From NCBI RefSeq assembly GCF_029868325.1, contig NZ_JARWNW010000264.1:1-37332 (forward strand): 37,332 nucleotides of DNA, given 5' to 3'. The notes beneath the pieces were generated by a model. It did no database searches. It had not been told where the DNA came from and was given only the letters and a program-made list of their open reading frames with translations. Source of the DNA: Nocardia carnea (GTDB taxonomy: Bacteria > Actinomycetota > Actinomycetes > Mycobacteriales > Mycobacteriaceae). This document shows positions 1 to 8,738 of this stretch, piece after piece. The translations under genes were made by a program, and so were the position numbers. The first letter of the stretch is position 1; each line of letters starts with the position of its first letter.

Positions 1-220
<220 letters not shown>

Positions 221-336
221 CGCCCCGAGAGGAATCGAAATGGGGGACCGCTGGGTGGGAACAAACGCTCGACTCGCGCCACAGGGACCTTAGTTTGACT
301 TCGAACTCAGGTACCTCAGCGAGGGAAGTGAATGTT

Positions 337-1962
337 GTGACAAGTCAGGACAGCGATTTCGATGCCGTCGTCGTCGGTGCCGGGATCTCCGGCCTGTACG
401 CGGTGTACAAGTTCCGTCGGCGCGGTATGCGTGTACACGGTTTCGAATCCGCCGCGGGAGTAGGTGGCACCTGGTATCACAACCGGTACCCGGGGGCGCG
501 ATGCGATGTCGAGAGTATCGACTACTCCTATTCGTTCGACGAAGAATTGCAGCAGGAGTGGACCTGGACCGAGCGTTTCGCCACCCAGGAGGAGATCCTG
601 CGCTATCTCGACCATGTCGCCGATCGCCACGATCTGCGCTCGGCCTACGATTTCCTGACCCGGGTGACCTCGGCCGTCTACGACGAAGCGGCCGGCCGGT
701 GGACTGTCACCACCGATACGGGGAAAACCGTGACCGCCCGATTCTGCATTCTGGCGACGGGCGTACTGTCGGCGACCAACAAACCCGATATTCCCGGCCG
801 GGACAGCTTCGCCGGCGAGAATTACCACACCGGTGAATGGCCGCACGAGCCTGTCGATTTCACCGGTAAGCGCGTGGGCGTGATCGGGACGGGCTCCTCC
901 GGTATCCAGTCGATACCGATCATCGCGGAGGAAGCCGATCAGGTCGTCGTCTTCCAGCGCAGCCCCAATTACTCGATCCCGGCGGGTAACCGGCGGTTGA
1001 CCGAGGAGGTGCTCGCCGAGGTGAAAGCCAATTATGCCGAGCGGCGCCGGTTGTCCCGGATCAGCGGCGGTGGCACACCGAACAGCCCGCACCCCAAGGG
1101 GGCCCTGGAGGTCGGCGAAGCCGAGCGGACCCGGATCTACGACGAATGGTGGCAGCGCGGTGGATACCTGTTCACCAAGGCGTTCCCGGATCAGATGGTG
1201 AGCAAGGCAGCCAACGACACCGCGCGCGAATACGTCGAGGCGAAGATCCGGGACATGGTGGAGGATCCTGAGATCGCCGATCAGTTGATCCCCACCGATC
1301 ACCCCATCGGTACCAAACGGATCGTCACCGATACGGGTTACTTCCAGACCTACAACCGTGACAATGTCACCCTGGTCAACCTGCGCCGTACGCCGATCAC
1401 CGAGATCACCGAGTCGGGTGTCCGAACCGGCGAAAACTCCTATGATCTGGATATTCTCATCTTCGCGACAGGATTCGACGCGATGACCGGTTCGCTGTCG
1501 CGGATCGATATCCGCGGCCGGGACGGACGGGAACTGACCGCGGAGTGGTCGGCGGGGCCGCGGACCTATCTCGGGCTGGCCGTCGACGGTTTTCCGAATA
1601 TGTTCATCATCTCCGGCCCCGGCAGCCCCAGTGTGCTCGCGAATATGGTGCTGATGGCGGAACAGCACGTCGACTGGATCGCCGAATGCCTGGATCATCT
1701 GGATGCCCACGAGATCGCCACCATCGAGGCGACCCGGGAGGCGGCCGACGAATGGGTGGCCGAATGCAACGCCAAGGCCGCGGGAACACTTTTCCCGACG
1801 GCGAATTCCTGGTACCTGGGCTCGAATATTCCCGGTAAACCGCGCGTATTCATGCCTTATATCGGCGGTTTCGGCAATTACAACACCCTCTGCGCGGATG
1901 TGGCGGCGGCCGGATACAAGGGTTTCGCGCTCGACGGCCGGGCTGCGACAGCAAGTAATTGA
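337..1962 (+). CDS. Flavin-containing Baeyer-Villiger monooxygenase (type I)
   Basis: Predicted FAD- and NADPH-dependent enzyme that inserts oxygen next to a ketone carbonyl to make an ester or lactone in the cytosol. The 541-residue protein has the FAD Rossmann motif GAGISG at residues 14-19, the exact type I fingerprint FAGENYHTGEWP at 158-169 (pattern FxGxxxHxxxWP), and the NADPH motif GTGSSG at 184-189. Its length is usual for the cyclohexanone/phenylacetone monooxygenase group. GTG at 337 is chosen because GAGGGA at 321-326 lies 10 nt upstream; GTG at 328 is an in-frame alternative too close to that site. The open frame extends back into the fold-back repeat, but that part is not protein-like. 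The next gene, 72 nt away, encodes an esterase, which would hydrolyse the product. The substrate cannot be told from sequence. Confidence 0.93.
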   Translation: MTSQDSDFDAVVVGAGISGLYAVYKFRRRGMRVHGFESAAGVGGTWYHNRYPGARCDVESIDYSYSFDEELQQEWTWTERFATQEEILRYLDHVADRHDLRSAYDFLTRVTSAVYDEAAGRWTVTTDTGKTVTARFCILATGVLSATNKPDIPGRDSFAGENYHTGEWPHEPVDFTGKRVGVIGTGSSGIQSIPIIAEEADQVVVFQRSPNYSIPAGNRRLTEEVLAEVKANYAERRRLSRISGGGTPNSPHPKGALEVGEAERTRIYDEWWQRGGYLFTKAFPDQMVSKAANDTAREYVEAKIRDMVEDPEIADQLIPTDHPIGTKRIVTDTGYFQTYNRDNVTLVNLRRTPITEITESGVRTGENSYDLDILIFATGFDAMTGSLSRIDIRGRDGRELTAEWSAGPRTYLGLAVDGFPNMFIISGPGSPSVLANMVLMAEQHVDWIAECLDHLDAHEIATIEATREAADEWVAECNAKAAGTLFPTANSWYLGSNIPGKPRVFMPYIGGFGNYNTLCADVAAAGYKGFALDGRAATASN

Positions 1963-2034
1963 GCGCCGCGCACGAATGCTCGCGGTGCGAGCGCGTCTTA
2001 TTCCCTACGACGAAAAAGTGAGGACGTGGTCGAA

Positions 2035-2982
2035 ATGGGCGGACAACGAAGGTCCGACCTGCATCCGGATGTCGAGGCGATGCTGACGGCGCTGGAATCG
2101 TTTCCGGATGTCACCCAGCACACGGCGGCGGAACTACGCGAGATCATCTCCTCGCGCCGGGCGCCGTTGGCGCGCGAGCCGCAGATGCGGATCGCCGAGG
2201 ACCGCATCATCGACGGCCCGGGCGGTGAGCTGGCCGTACGTATCTACGTGCCGCACGGCGGAACGGGCGTGCGACCGGTGGTGGTCTTCGCCCATGGAGG
2301 CGGATTCGTTTTCTGCGATCTCGACAGCCACGACGAATTCTGCCGGTCGATGGCCGAAGCGGTCGATGCCGTGGTCGTCTCGGTCGATTACCGCCGCGCG
2401 CCCGAGCACCCCGGACCGGCGGCGCTGGAGGATATGTACGCCGCGGTGCACTGGGCCGCCGGGCACGCCGCCGAGTTCGGCGGCGACCCGGACCGCCTGG
2501 CCGTCGCCGGGGACAGTGCCGGCGGTAATCTGGCGGCGACGGTGAGCCTGGCCGCCCGCGACCGCGGTGGCCCGGCGATCGCGGCACAGATCCTGCTCTA
2601 CCCGGTGATCGACGACGATTTCGGCACCGAGTCCTACCGGCTCTACGGCGAGAACTACTACAACACGACCGAGGCGATGCGCTGGTACTGGCAGCAGTAC
2701 GCCCCGCACGGGACCGACAGTCCGTACCTGGTGCCGACACGCGCCGAATCGCTGGCCGGACTGCCGAGGGCAGTAGTGGTGACCGCCGAACTCGATCCGC
2801 CCTGCTCGGCCGGCGACGACTATGCTCGTCGGCTCGCGGCCGCCGGGGTCCCGGTGACGGCGCACCGATTCGACGGGCTCTTCCACGGTTTCCTGACCTT
2901 CCCGTCGTTGTCGCTCACCGGACCGGCGCGGGAGAAGGTGTGGCAGATGATCCGGGACGTGTTCGCCGCGTCGGCTACATAG
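2035..2982 (+). CDS. Alpha/beta hydrolase, hormone-sensitive-lipase (HSL) family esterase
   Basis: Predicted serine esterase of 315 residues. It shows the HSL oxyanion motif HGGG at residues 87-90, the nucleophile elbow GDSAG at 159-163 (Ser161), a likely acid Asp254 in AELDPP, and His284 in FHGFL. It has no signal peptide, so it is probably cytosolic. ATG 2035 is preferred because GAGGA at 2020-2024 is 10 nt upstream; GTG 2026 in the same frame is too close to that site. It sits directly behind the Baeyer-Villiger monooxygenase on the same strand, a pairing well known in cyclic and linear ketone degradation where the esterase opens the ester or lactone. That role is inferred from position. 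Confidence 0.9.
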   Translation: MGGQRRSDLHPDVEAMLTALESFPDVTQHTAAELREIISSRRAPLAREPQMRIAEDRIIDGPGGELAVRIYVPHGGTGVRPVVVFAHGGGFVFCDLDSHDEFCRSMAEAVDAVVVSVDYRRAPEHPGPAALEDMYAAVHWAAGHAAEFGGDPDRLAVAGDSAGGNLAATVSLAARDRGGPAIAAQILLYPVIDDDFGTESYRLYGENYYNTTEAMRWYWQQYAPHGTDSPYLVPTRAESLAGLPRAVVVTAELDPPCSAGDDYARRLAAAGVPVTAHRFDGLFHGFLTFPSLSLTGPAREKVWQMIRDVFAASAT

Positions 2983-3050
2983 GACACGCTGTGCCGCTCA
3001 CCGGGAGTATGCACCGACGACTCCCGGTACCGGTGGCAGGCTCGGTACCC

Positions 3051-3917
3051 ATGAGTACCCCAGTCGATACCCGAACCGTTCCCGAATTGCGGGAACTCCC
3101 GACCGAGCACGGTGTCCTGCGTTACCGCGAGGCCGGCGACGGCCCGCCGCTGCTCCTGCTGCACGGGTCCGGTCCCGGCGTTACCGGGTGGCGTAACTTC
3201 GGCGGTAACTTCGCCACCTTCGCCGAGCACTATCGGACGCTGGTCCTGGAGCTCCCCGGTTTCGGTGTCAGCGACGACTTCGGCGCCGTGCACCCGATGA
3301 TGTCCGCCCAGCAGGCGGTCACCGCGTTCCTCGACGGGCTCGGGCTCGACCGGGTCCGCATCATCGGCAACTCGATGGGTGGTTTCGTGGCGACCGATTT
3401 TGCGCTCGCCGCCCCCGACCGAGTCGAGCGGCTGGTGACCATCGGCGGTATCGGTACGCCGGTGCTCAGCCCGCAGCCGGGGGAGGGGATCATCCGGCTC
3501 AGCGAGTTCGTCGACAATCCCACCCGTGAGGCTCTCGTGGCGTGGCTGCGTTCGATGGTGTTCGACCAGTCGCTGGTGACCGAGGAACTGATCGAGGAGC
3601 GCTGGCAGCAGGCCACCGATCCGGGAACTCTGGAGAATTCCCGCCGCATGTACAGCAGTGCGGCACTGGCCCGGATGGCCGCGGCCGCGCGCAGTGTCGA
3701 CACCACACCGAACTGGGCGAAACTGGGCGGGCTCGCGGTGCCGACCCTGGTCACCTGGGGCCGCGACGACCGGGTCAGCCCCGTCGATATGGCCTTGCTC
3801 CCGATGCGCACCCTCCGCAACGGAGAGGTGCACATCTTCCCCAACTGCGGCCACTGGGTGATGATCGAACAGAAAGAAGCCTGGGAAGCTACCGTTCTGG
3901 CGTTCCTGCGCCGCTGA
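3051..3917 (+). CDS. Alpha/beta hydrolase resembling meta-cleavage-product hydrolases
   Basis: This 288-residue protein carries HGSGPG at residues 38-43, the nucleophile elbow GNSMGG at 106-111 (Ser108), an acid in GRDD (Asp239 or Asp240) and His268 in CGHW. The HGSGPG oxyanion segment, SMGG elbow and length match the C-C bond hydrolases of the BphD/MhpC/HsaD group, which cleave vinylogous 1,5-diketones. Related ester hydrolases share these motifs, so the exact reaction is uncertain. ATG 3051 is chosen over upstream in-frame starts because those would add about 37 residues unlike the family and overlap the preceding gene. No extradiol dioxygenase lies in this window to supply a classical substrate. 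Its 3' end overlaps the convergent next gene by 29 bp. Confidence 0.85.
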   Translation: MSTPVDTRTVPELRELPTEHGVLRYREAGDGPPLLLLHGSGPGVTGWRNFGGNFATFAEHYRTLVLELPGFGVSDDFGAVHPMMSAQQAVTAFLDGLGLDRVRIIGNSMGGFVATDFALAAPDRVERLVTIGGIGTPVLSPQPGEGIIRLSEFVDNPTREALVAWLRSMVFDQSLVTEELIEERWQQATDPGTLENSRRMYSSAALARMAAAARSVDTTPNWAKLGGLAVPTLVTWGRDDRVSPVDMALLPMRTLRNGEVHIFPNCGHWVMIEQKEAWEATVLAFLRR

Positions 3918-4617
3918 CGCTAGGCCCTTCCTCTGTTGCCGAGGTGAGTTCCGGCGCCGGGTCGATCACCGGCGCCGGGATCTCGCAGAAACTGTGGCAG
4001 ATACGGTCTTTGACGATCTGGTTCGGGCTCTCCGGATCGAACCATTGATCGACGAGGGCCCAGTGCACGGGATGGTTCATATAGGGACCGAGCAGGCCGT
4101 CGAGGTCGGCGAATTCCTGCTCCCAGACATGCGTCCACTGCGAGGTGCCCGTGGCACGGTCGACGCGGCTCAACTGCCATGCCCGGATCGCCGGGATATG
4201 GCGGGGCATCTGCAGGGTCGCATGCTCGAACCGGGCGATCTCCGCCGGCGCGGCGGCCTCGTCCACGCGCAAGAGAAGGGTGCGGTAGACCGTCGACGGG
4301 GTCGCGTCCGCGCGGCGGCCGGACAGACCGTCACCGGCGTGGTCGGCGGGATACTCGGCCGAGTCGATATGTTCGATTGCCGAGCACGCCATGGCCTCGT
4401 CGACGGTTTCGCGGTGCGACAGCCATTCGGATTTCGACGCGAACCGGAAATGGGCGAGAAGATCGCCACCGTTGCGCACTCCGGGCAGCGTGGGGGCGAC
4501 CAGTGGGCGCTGGACACCTGCGGCTTCTGCCGCCGCGGTGATCCGTTTGACCGTCATTTCCGTGGTCATGGCGTCCGCGGGATCGGCGAGGCGTAGCAGA
4601 AATGTCACCTTATACAT
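3889..4617 (-). CDS. Dabb-type (stress-responsive A/B barrel) two-domain protein
   Basis: A 242-residue protein with two ferredoxin-like halves. Both begin with a beta-strand pattern (YKVTFLLR near residue 2; TVYRTLLLRV near residue 110), and the second has the Dabb-like stretch with IPAIRAW and WTHVWEQEF. Such dimeric alpha/beta barrels often sit in catabolic and polyketide loci as small-molecule isomerases, cyclases or binding proteins. The substrate here is unknown. ATG 4617 follows AAGGA by about 8 nt and lies inside the end of the upstream gene (8-nt overlap), so translation is probably coupled. The two genes form a pair divergent from the PadR gene. The C-terminus runs into the convergent hydrolase gene. 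Confidence 0.75.
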   Translation of the reverse strand: MYKVTFLLRLADPADAMTTEMTVKRITAAAEAAGVQRPLVAPTLPGVRNGGDLLAHFRFASKSEWLSHRETVDEAMACSAIEHIDSAEYPADHAGDGLSGRRADATPSTVYRTLLLRVDEAAAPAEIARFEHATLQMPRHIPAIRAWQLSRVDRATGTSQWTHVWEQEFADLDGLLGPYMNHPVHWALVDQWFDPESPNQIVKDRICHSFCEIPAPVIDPAPELTSATEEGPSVSGAGTPER

Positions 4618-4957
4618 CGCACAGTCCTTCCACATCCTCGGCGCGGCTCGCCATGGACCGGGTTCGTTCGACGATCATCGGCGCCATCGAATCCCACCAG
4701 CCGGCCGGTTCGGGGTCGTGCCGGGCACCGACCGCCGCCGCCCACCAGGCTTTCGGGCCGGGCACCGTCCAGGTGGCGGTGACCGTGTTGGTCTCACCGT
4801 CGATCCAGGCCGGCGGGCTCACCAGGATCCGATCGAGCGTCAGCCCCCGTGCGCGTGCCTTCGGCGCGTAACCGCTGAGATACGCGTCGATGAAGGCGGG
4901 TGCGCTGCCGGGCGTGAGCACGATCCGATCGATGATGTAGATGGTGCGGTCGTCCAT
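4610..4957 (-). CDS. Small conserved protein, probable ferredoxin-like alpha/beta barrel (NIPSNAP/Dabb-like)
   Basis: This 115-residue protein starts with IYIIDRIVLTPGSAPAF, a strand-then-helix pattern seen in NIPSNAP and Dabb monomers, and contains the Trp-rich stretches ATWTVPGPKAWW and GWWDSM. It has no membrane segment or signal peptide. I do not recognise a named family with certainty. It is the first gene of a two-gene unit whose second gene (the Dabb protein) starts inside its last codons. The unit is divergently transcribed from the PadR regulator gene 92 bp away, which suggests PadR control. The trait may be ligand binding or a non-redox step in the neighbouring ketone pathway; that is inference. 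Confidence 0.65.
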   Translation of the reverse strand: MDDRTIYIIDRIVLTPGSAPAFIDAYLSGYAPKARARGLTLDRILVSPPAWIDGETNTVTATWTVPGPKAWWAAAVGARHDPEPAGWWDSMAPMIVERTRSMASRAEDVEGLCDV

Positions 4958-5008
4958 GTTCCGAACGTAAGCGCTGCCGTCCGGGCCGGTGCCGGTGCTT
5001 CCCGGTGG

Positions 5009-5024
5009 CCGGGAGCTCTCCCGG
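5009..5024. promoter_or_regulatory. Palindrome in the PadR divergent promoter region, candidate operator
   Basis: CCGGGAG-CT-CTCCCGG is a perfect 7-bp inverted repeat with a 2-bp spacer inside the 92-bp gap between the small barrel-protein gene (start 4957) and the PadR gene (start 5050). Known PadR operators are often ATGT/ACAT-like, so this may instead be a GC-rich chance palindrome. Confidence 0.35.
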
Positions 5025-5049
5025 GACGATGCTTGTAGGCTGCACGATC

Positions 5050-5718
5050 ATGGCCGCCGACCCCGATTCCTACCCGAACCTGCCCGCGACCAGCTGGGCC
5101 GTTCTGGGCATGTTGTCCTTCGGTGAGGAACTGACCGGCAACGACCTGAAGAAATGGGCGGATTGGAGTATCGGCTTCTTCTACTGGAGCCCGTCGGTGA
5201 GCCAGGTCTACGGTGCATTGGAAAAGCTCGAGGATCTCGCGCTGGTGCGTTCCCGGGTGGTCGCCGACGAAGGGGTGCGCGGCCGGCGGCTCTACGGGAT
5301 CACCGATACCGGGTTGCGTGCCCTGCGGAACTGGTCGCGAGATTCCGAGATCGATATGCCGGTGCTCAAACACGGTGTGATGCTTCGCCTTTACCTGGGG
5401 CATCTGCACGATCCCGATCGGCTGAAGGAGATCGTCCGCCGCCATATCGCGAACCTGCGGGAGCGTGCCGAGCAGGCGCAACTGCATGCCGATCACTCCG
5501 AAGCGGAGCCCGGCTGGGCCTTCACGCAGATGAGTCTGCGGTGGTCGCAACGGTATTTCGCGGCGGAGATCGAACTGGCCGAACAGTTGCTGGCCGAAAT
5601 CGATGAGGCGGCCGCGTGGTATCGCGAAGCGGCGGTGCGCGAAGACAACGGTATGCCGATACCGCGGCAGCCCGGTAGGTGGCGCACGGCCGGTGAGGAT
5701 TCCACCGACGATTCGTGA
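5050..5718 (+). CDS. PadR-family transcriptional regulator
   Basis: A 222-residue DNA-binding protein. The N-terminal 90 residues have the PadR winged-helix layout: the ATSWAVLGMLS helix, the SVSQVYGALEKLEDLALV recognition helix region and the GRRLYGITDTGLRAL wing. The rest is a longer helical dimerisation domain, as in PadR subfamily 1 (Vir-like) proteins. ATG 5050 is chosen because it directly precedes the conserved domain. In-frame ATGs at 5005 and 5029 would lie within the palindromic promoter, and no strong ribosome site distinguishes them. It probably represses the divergent pair at 3889-4957 and itself, as PadR proteins usually control adjacent genes. It ends 18 bp from the convergent IclR gene. 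Confidence 0.9.
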   Translation: MAADPDSYPNLPATSWAVLGMLSFGEELTGNDLKKWADWSIGFFYWSPSVSQVYGALEKLEDLALVRSRVVADEGVRGRRLYGITDTGLRALRNWSRDSEIDMPVLKHGVMLRLYLGHLHDPDRLKEIVRRHIANLRERAEQAQLHADHSEAEPGWAFTQMSLRWSQRYFAAEIELAEQLLAEIDEAAAWYREAAVREDNGMPIPRQPGRWRTAGEDSTDDS

Positions 5719-5736
5719 CGACCGCGCGCCGGCCGG

Positions 5737-6516
5737 TCAGCCCTCGGCGCGGACGCGCGGGGCGGTGGGCAGGGAACGCAAGATGTTGCGGCGCTGCAGA
5801 GTCGGCGTAACCCGCTCTCCGGCGCAGATGCTGCGCCAGATGGTGTGCGCGGCCAGCTGTACGGGCCTGATCATCCGGCTGTCGAAGGTCATCTCGGTCA
5901 GCGGCCCGCAGATGGACACCGCGGTGGTCGCCTCGCCGATCGGCCCGACCGGTGCGGCGATACATCCGAAGCCGGGCAGTGCGCTGTGGCGTTCGACGGC
6001 GTAACCGAGATCGCGGATGCGGGTGTCGTCCGGTCCGTTGCCGCCGTCGAAGGCCAGTAGTGCCTTGCCGAGCGCCGTCTGCGACGCCGGCAACCGCCCG
6101 CCGACCCGGGTCGGCACGTGCGCGGCGAGCCGGCCACCGATCTTGTCGAGGTAGACGACATCCCTGCCGTCGAGGACAGCCAGGTGCACCACCATGCCGG
6201 TGGCCCGGTAGAGGTGGTGCAGGTGTTCGCCGGAGGCGGCGTGGACCCGGTCCTGGTGCACCGCGAGCGAGCCGAGCTCGACCAACCGGATCCCGAGACT
6301 GTAGCGGCGGCCTTCGCGCCGCAACCAGCGCAATTGGACGAGCCGGTCCAGCATTCGGTGGGCGGAGGAGCGGGGCAGGCCCGTGCGGAGGACGACCTCC
6401 GCCAACCCGAGGGTCTCGCGGCCGTCGAAGGCGTCCAGTACGAGCGAGATGCGGTCGAGGATGGCGCTGGGGGTACCGGCCGTTCGGGTCTGCATCTCCT
6501 GGGTGGTGATCGTCAT
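5737..6516 (-). CDS. IclR-family transcriptional regulator
   Basis: A 259-residue protein with an N-terminal winged helix (ILDRISLVLDAF, then GLAEVVLRTGLPRSSAHRML at about 35-55) and a C-terminal effector-binding domain containing DGRDVVYLDKI, ASQTALGKALLA and IAAPVGP, the standard IclR ligand-domain landmarks. ATG 6516 follows AAGGGAG by about 7 nt. It is divergent from the KstD-like flavoprotein gene, and a 19-bp palindrome lies between them, so local and self control is likely. IclR proteins commonly sense aromatic or steroid-type catabolites. The effector here is unknown. Confidence 0.92.
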   Translation of the reverse strand: MTITTQEMQTRTAGTPSAILDRISLVLDAFDGRETLGLAEVVLRTGLPRSSAHRMLDRLVQLRWLRREGRRYSLGIRLVELGSLAVHQDRVHAASGEHLHHLYRATGMVVHLAVLDGRDVVYLDKIGGRLAAHVPTRVGGRLPASQTALGKALLAFDGGNGPDDTRIRDLGYAVERHSALPGFGCIAAPVGPIGEATTAVSICGPLTEMTFDSRMIRPVQLAAHTIWRSICAGERVTPTLQRRNILRSLPTAPRVRAEG

Positions 6517-6557
6517 GCTTGGCTCCCTTGCCTACCTGCGCCATCGCTCTGACATGG

Positions 6558-6576
6558 CTATTTCTATTAGAAATAG
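6558..6576. promoter_or_regulatory. 19-bp perfect palindrome, likely IclR operator
   Basis: CTATTTCTATTAGAAATAG is perfectly symmetric around base 6567. It is AT-rich in a GC-rich genome and flanked by offset TGGC and GCCA arms at 6555-6558 and 6578-6581. It lies 42 bp upstream of the IclR start and about 150 bp upstream of the chosen KstD-like start. Position and symmetry fit an operator bound by an IclR dimer. Confidence 0.7.
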
Positions 6577-6728
6577 TGCCATAGACCCGGTGGTATGTGA
6601 AGCAGATCACGAAGAAGGGAGGTCAGAGTTGGTTCCCGCTCAATGGACACATGGGCGGGGGCACCGGCTCGGGCGGCTTACCTTTACCTCCACTTGTCGT
6701 CCCGATCGGAATGTGGAGCCCGGACCAG

Positions 6729-8453
6729 ATGGTGAAGAAAATGCCCCCGCTCGTACCCGCCCACGACACGATCGTCGATCTACTCGTCATCGGTTCGGGC
6801 ACCGGAATGTCGGCCGCCCTCGCCGCACACGAACTGGGGCTGTCGGTGGTGATCGCCGAGAAGACGGCCTATGTCGGCGGCTCGACCGCACGTTCGGGTG
6901 GCGCCTTCTGGATTCCGGGAAGTTCGGTCCTGCCGGAGCCGCGTGAGCAGGGTGTGCGGGAAGCCGGAACCTATCTGCGCGCCGTCGTCGGCGAATCGGC
7001 CCCCGCCGAACGCGGCACCGCCTTCCTCGACCACGGCCCCGACACCGTCGCGATGCTGGAGCGGACGACACCGATGCGGTTCTTCTGGGCCGAAGGCTAT
7101 TCCGACTACCACCCCGAGAAACCGGGCGGCCGCGCTGTTGGCCGAACCTGTGAATGCCGTCCGTTCAACGCCTCGGTGCTGGGCGCGCAACGGCCCAGAC
7201 TGCGGCCGGGCGTGATGAAAGCCTCGATGCCCATGCCTGTGACGGGCGCGGACTACAAATGGATGAACCTGGTCGCCCGGAAGCCGGCGAAGGCCCTGCC
7301 GCGCATCATACGGCGGGCGGCGCTCGGTATCGGCGGCATGCTCATCGGACGGGAGTATCTGGCCGGCGGGCAGGCACTCGCGGCGGGTCTGTTCGCGGGT
7401 GTGCTGCGTGCGGGTGTGCCGGTGTGGACCGAGACGAGCCTGGTGCGCCTGGTGCACGACGAGGGCCGGGTCTCGGGCGCCGTGCTGCGGCAGGGCGACC
7501 GTGAGGTCACCGTACGGGCTCGCCGCGGTGTCGTACTGGCGGCGGGCGGTTTCGACCACGATATCGCTGCCCGGCACAAGTACCAGTCCCCGGCGCTGAT
7601 CCCGCACGCCAGTCTCGGCGCCGAAGGGAACACCGGGGACGCCATCGAAGCGGCGCAGGAACTCGGCGCCGGCACCGTCTCCATGGACCAGGCCTGGTGG
7701 TTCCCCGCTTACGCGCCCCTGCCCGGTGGCGCACCCGCCGTCATGCTCGCTGAACGATCCCTGCCGGGTTCGTTCGTGGTCGACCAGACCGGCCGGCGCT
7801 TCATCAACGAATCCACCGACTACATGACCTACGGGCAGCAGGTACTCGCCCGCGAACGAGACGGCGACCCGATCACCGAGATGTGGCTGGTATTCGACCA
7901 GCGCTACCGCAACAGCTACATCATGGCCGGCGGTATCTTCCCCCGGCAGCCGATCCCGAATTCGTGGTACGAGGCGGGTATCGCGCACCGCGCCGACGAC
8001 CCGGCAGCGCTCGCCCGGGCCATGGGCGTGCCGGTGGACACGTTCACCGGCACCTTCAACCAGTTCAACGGTTACGCCGAGACAGGTACGGACCCCGATT
8101 TCCAGCGTGGCGCAAGCGCTTACGACCGCTACTACGGTGATCCCACGATAACTCCGAACCCGAACCTGGCGCCCCTGAGCACAGCGCCTTACTACGCGGT
8201 GAAAATGGTCCTCAGCGACCTCGGCACCTGCGGCGGCGTCGTCGCGGACGAGCACGCCCGGGTCCGCCGGGAGGACGGAAGTCTCATCGAAGGCCTGTAC
8301 GCCATCGGCAATACGGCAGGCAACGCCTTCGGTGCGACCTACCCCGGTGCCGGCGCCACCATCGGACAGGGGCTCGTCTACGGCTACATCGCCGCCCGGC
8401 ACGCCGCTGCGAGCGGGATCACCGAATCCGTGGCTCCCGCGTCCGGCGAGTAG
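6729..8453 (+). CDS. FAD-dependent oxidoreductase, 3-ketosteroid-delta1-dehydrogenase-like (KstD family)
   Basis: A 574-residue flavoprotein with the FAD motif GSGTG at residues 22-26, the GGSTARSGGAFWIPG segment typical of KstD and fumarate-reductase-type flavoproteins, and a C-terminal TYPGAGATIGQG. Tyr538 and Gly542 in that last motif match the YxxxG pair that contacts the 3-keto group in characterised KstDs. The family removes 1,2-hydrogens from 3-ketosteroids or similar cyclic ketones. True KstD activity is not certain, because many actinobacterial paralogues act on other ketones. ATG 6729 gives the usual N-terminal length; GTG 6597, ATG 6711 and ATG 6741 are alternatives, and no start has an ideal ribosome site. 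It is divergent from IclR and ends before a strong bidirectional terminator. Confidence 0.85.
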   Translation: MVKKMPPLVPAHDTIVDLLVIGSGTGMSAALAAHELGLSVVIAEKTAYVGGSTARSGGAFWIPGSSVLPEPREQGVREAGTYLRAVVGESAPAERGTAFLDHGPDTVAMLERTTPMRFFWAEGYSDYHPEKPGGRAVGRTCECRPFNASVLGAQRPRLRPGVMKASMPMPVTGADYKWMNLVARKPAKALPRIIRRAALGIGGMLIGREYLAGGQALAAGLFAGVLRAGVPVWTETSLVRLVHDEGRVSGAVLRQGDREVTVRARRGVVLAAGGFDHDIAARHKYQSPALIPHASLGAEGNTGDAIEAAQELGAGTVSMDQAWWFPAYAPLPGGAPAVMLAERSLPGSFVVDQTGRRFINESTDYMTYGQQVLARERDGDPITEMWLVFDQRYRNSYIMAGGIFPRQPIPNSWYEAGIAHRADDPAALARAMGVPVDTFTGTFNQFNGYAETGTDPDFQRGASAYDRYYGDPTITPNPNLAPLSTAPYYAVKMVLSDLGTCGGVVADEHARVRREDGSLIEGLYAIGNTAGNAFGATYPGAGATIGQGLVYGYIAARHAAASGITESVAPASGE

Positions 8454-8679
8454 GCGCCGGTCGCAGGCACAACCGAGCGGTCGCGTGCGCAACTGGGCGC
8501 CCGCCGACAGCCCGCGGGGTCGCCGGCGGCGCGGGTTGCCGGCCGGTCCGGCAGGCCGCGTTGCCCGGCCACTCGGGGCGGCCCACGCACTGCGGTGGTC
8601 GGGCGGCCTCCGCCGACCCGTGCTCCGAGCATGCGGAAACGACGGATTCGGCCCCGGCCCGCGGACAACTATCTCAGCG

Positions 8680-8714
8680 GAGTGGCCCGGATGCGTAGTG
8701 CATCCGGGCCACTC
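8680..8714. terminator. Strong bidirectional stem-loop between convergent genes
   Basis: GAGTGGCCCGGATGC (8680-8694) pairs perfectly with 8700-8714 around the 5-nt loop GTAGT, a 15-bp stem. It lies between the ends of the KstD-like gene (+) and the SDR gene (-). There is no long T tract, as is usual in actinobacteria. Bases 8454-8679 show no gene-like frame. Confidence 0.85.
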
Positions 8715-8738
8715 TCGTGATGATGCTGGACGTGCCCG

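Noticed and set aside
316..1710. 464-codon minus-strand frame opposite the Baeyer-Villiger gene
   Set aside because: It is the shadow of a high-GC coding gene; its translation has no domain, while the plus strand has complete BVMO motifs.
5522..6610. 362-codon minus-strand frame overlapping IclR and PadR
   Set aside because: It is Arg/Pro/Gly-rich and overlaps the IclR gene in a different frame; IclR motifs lie in the other frame.
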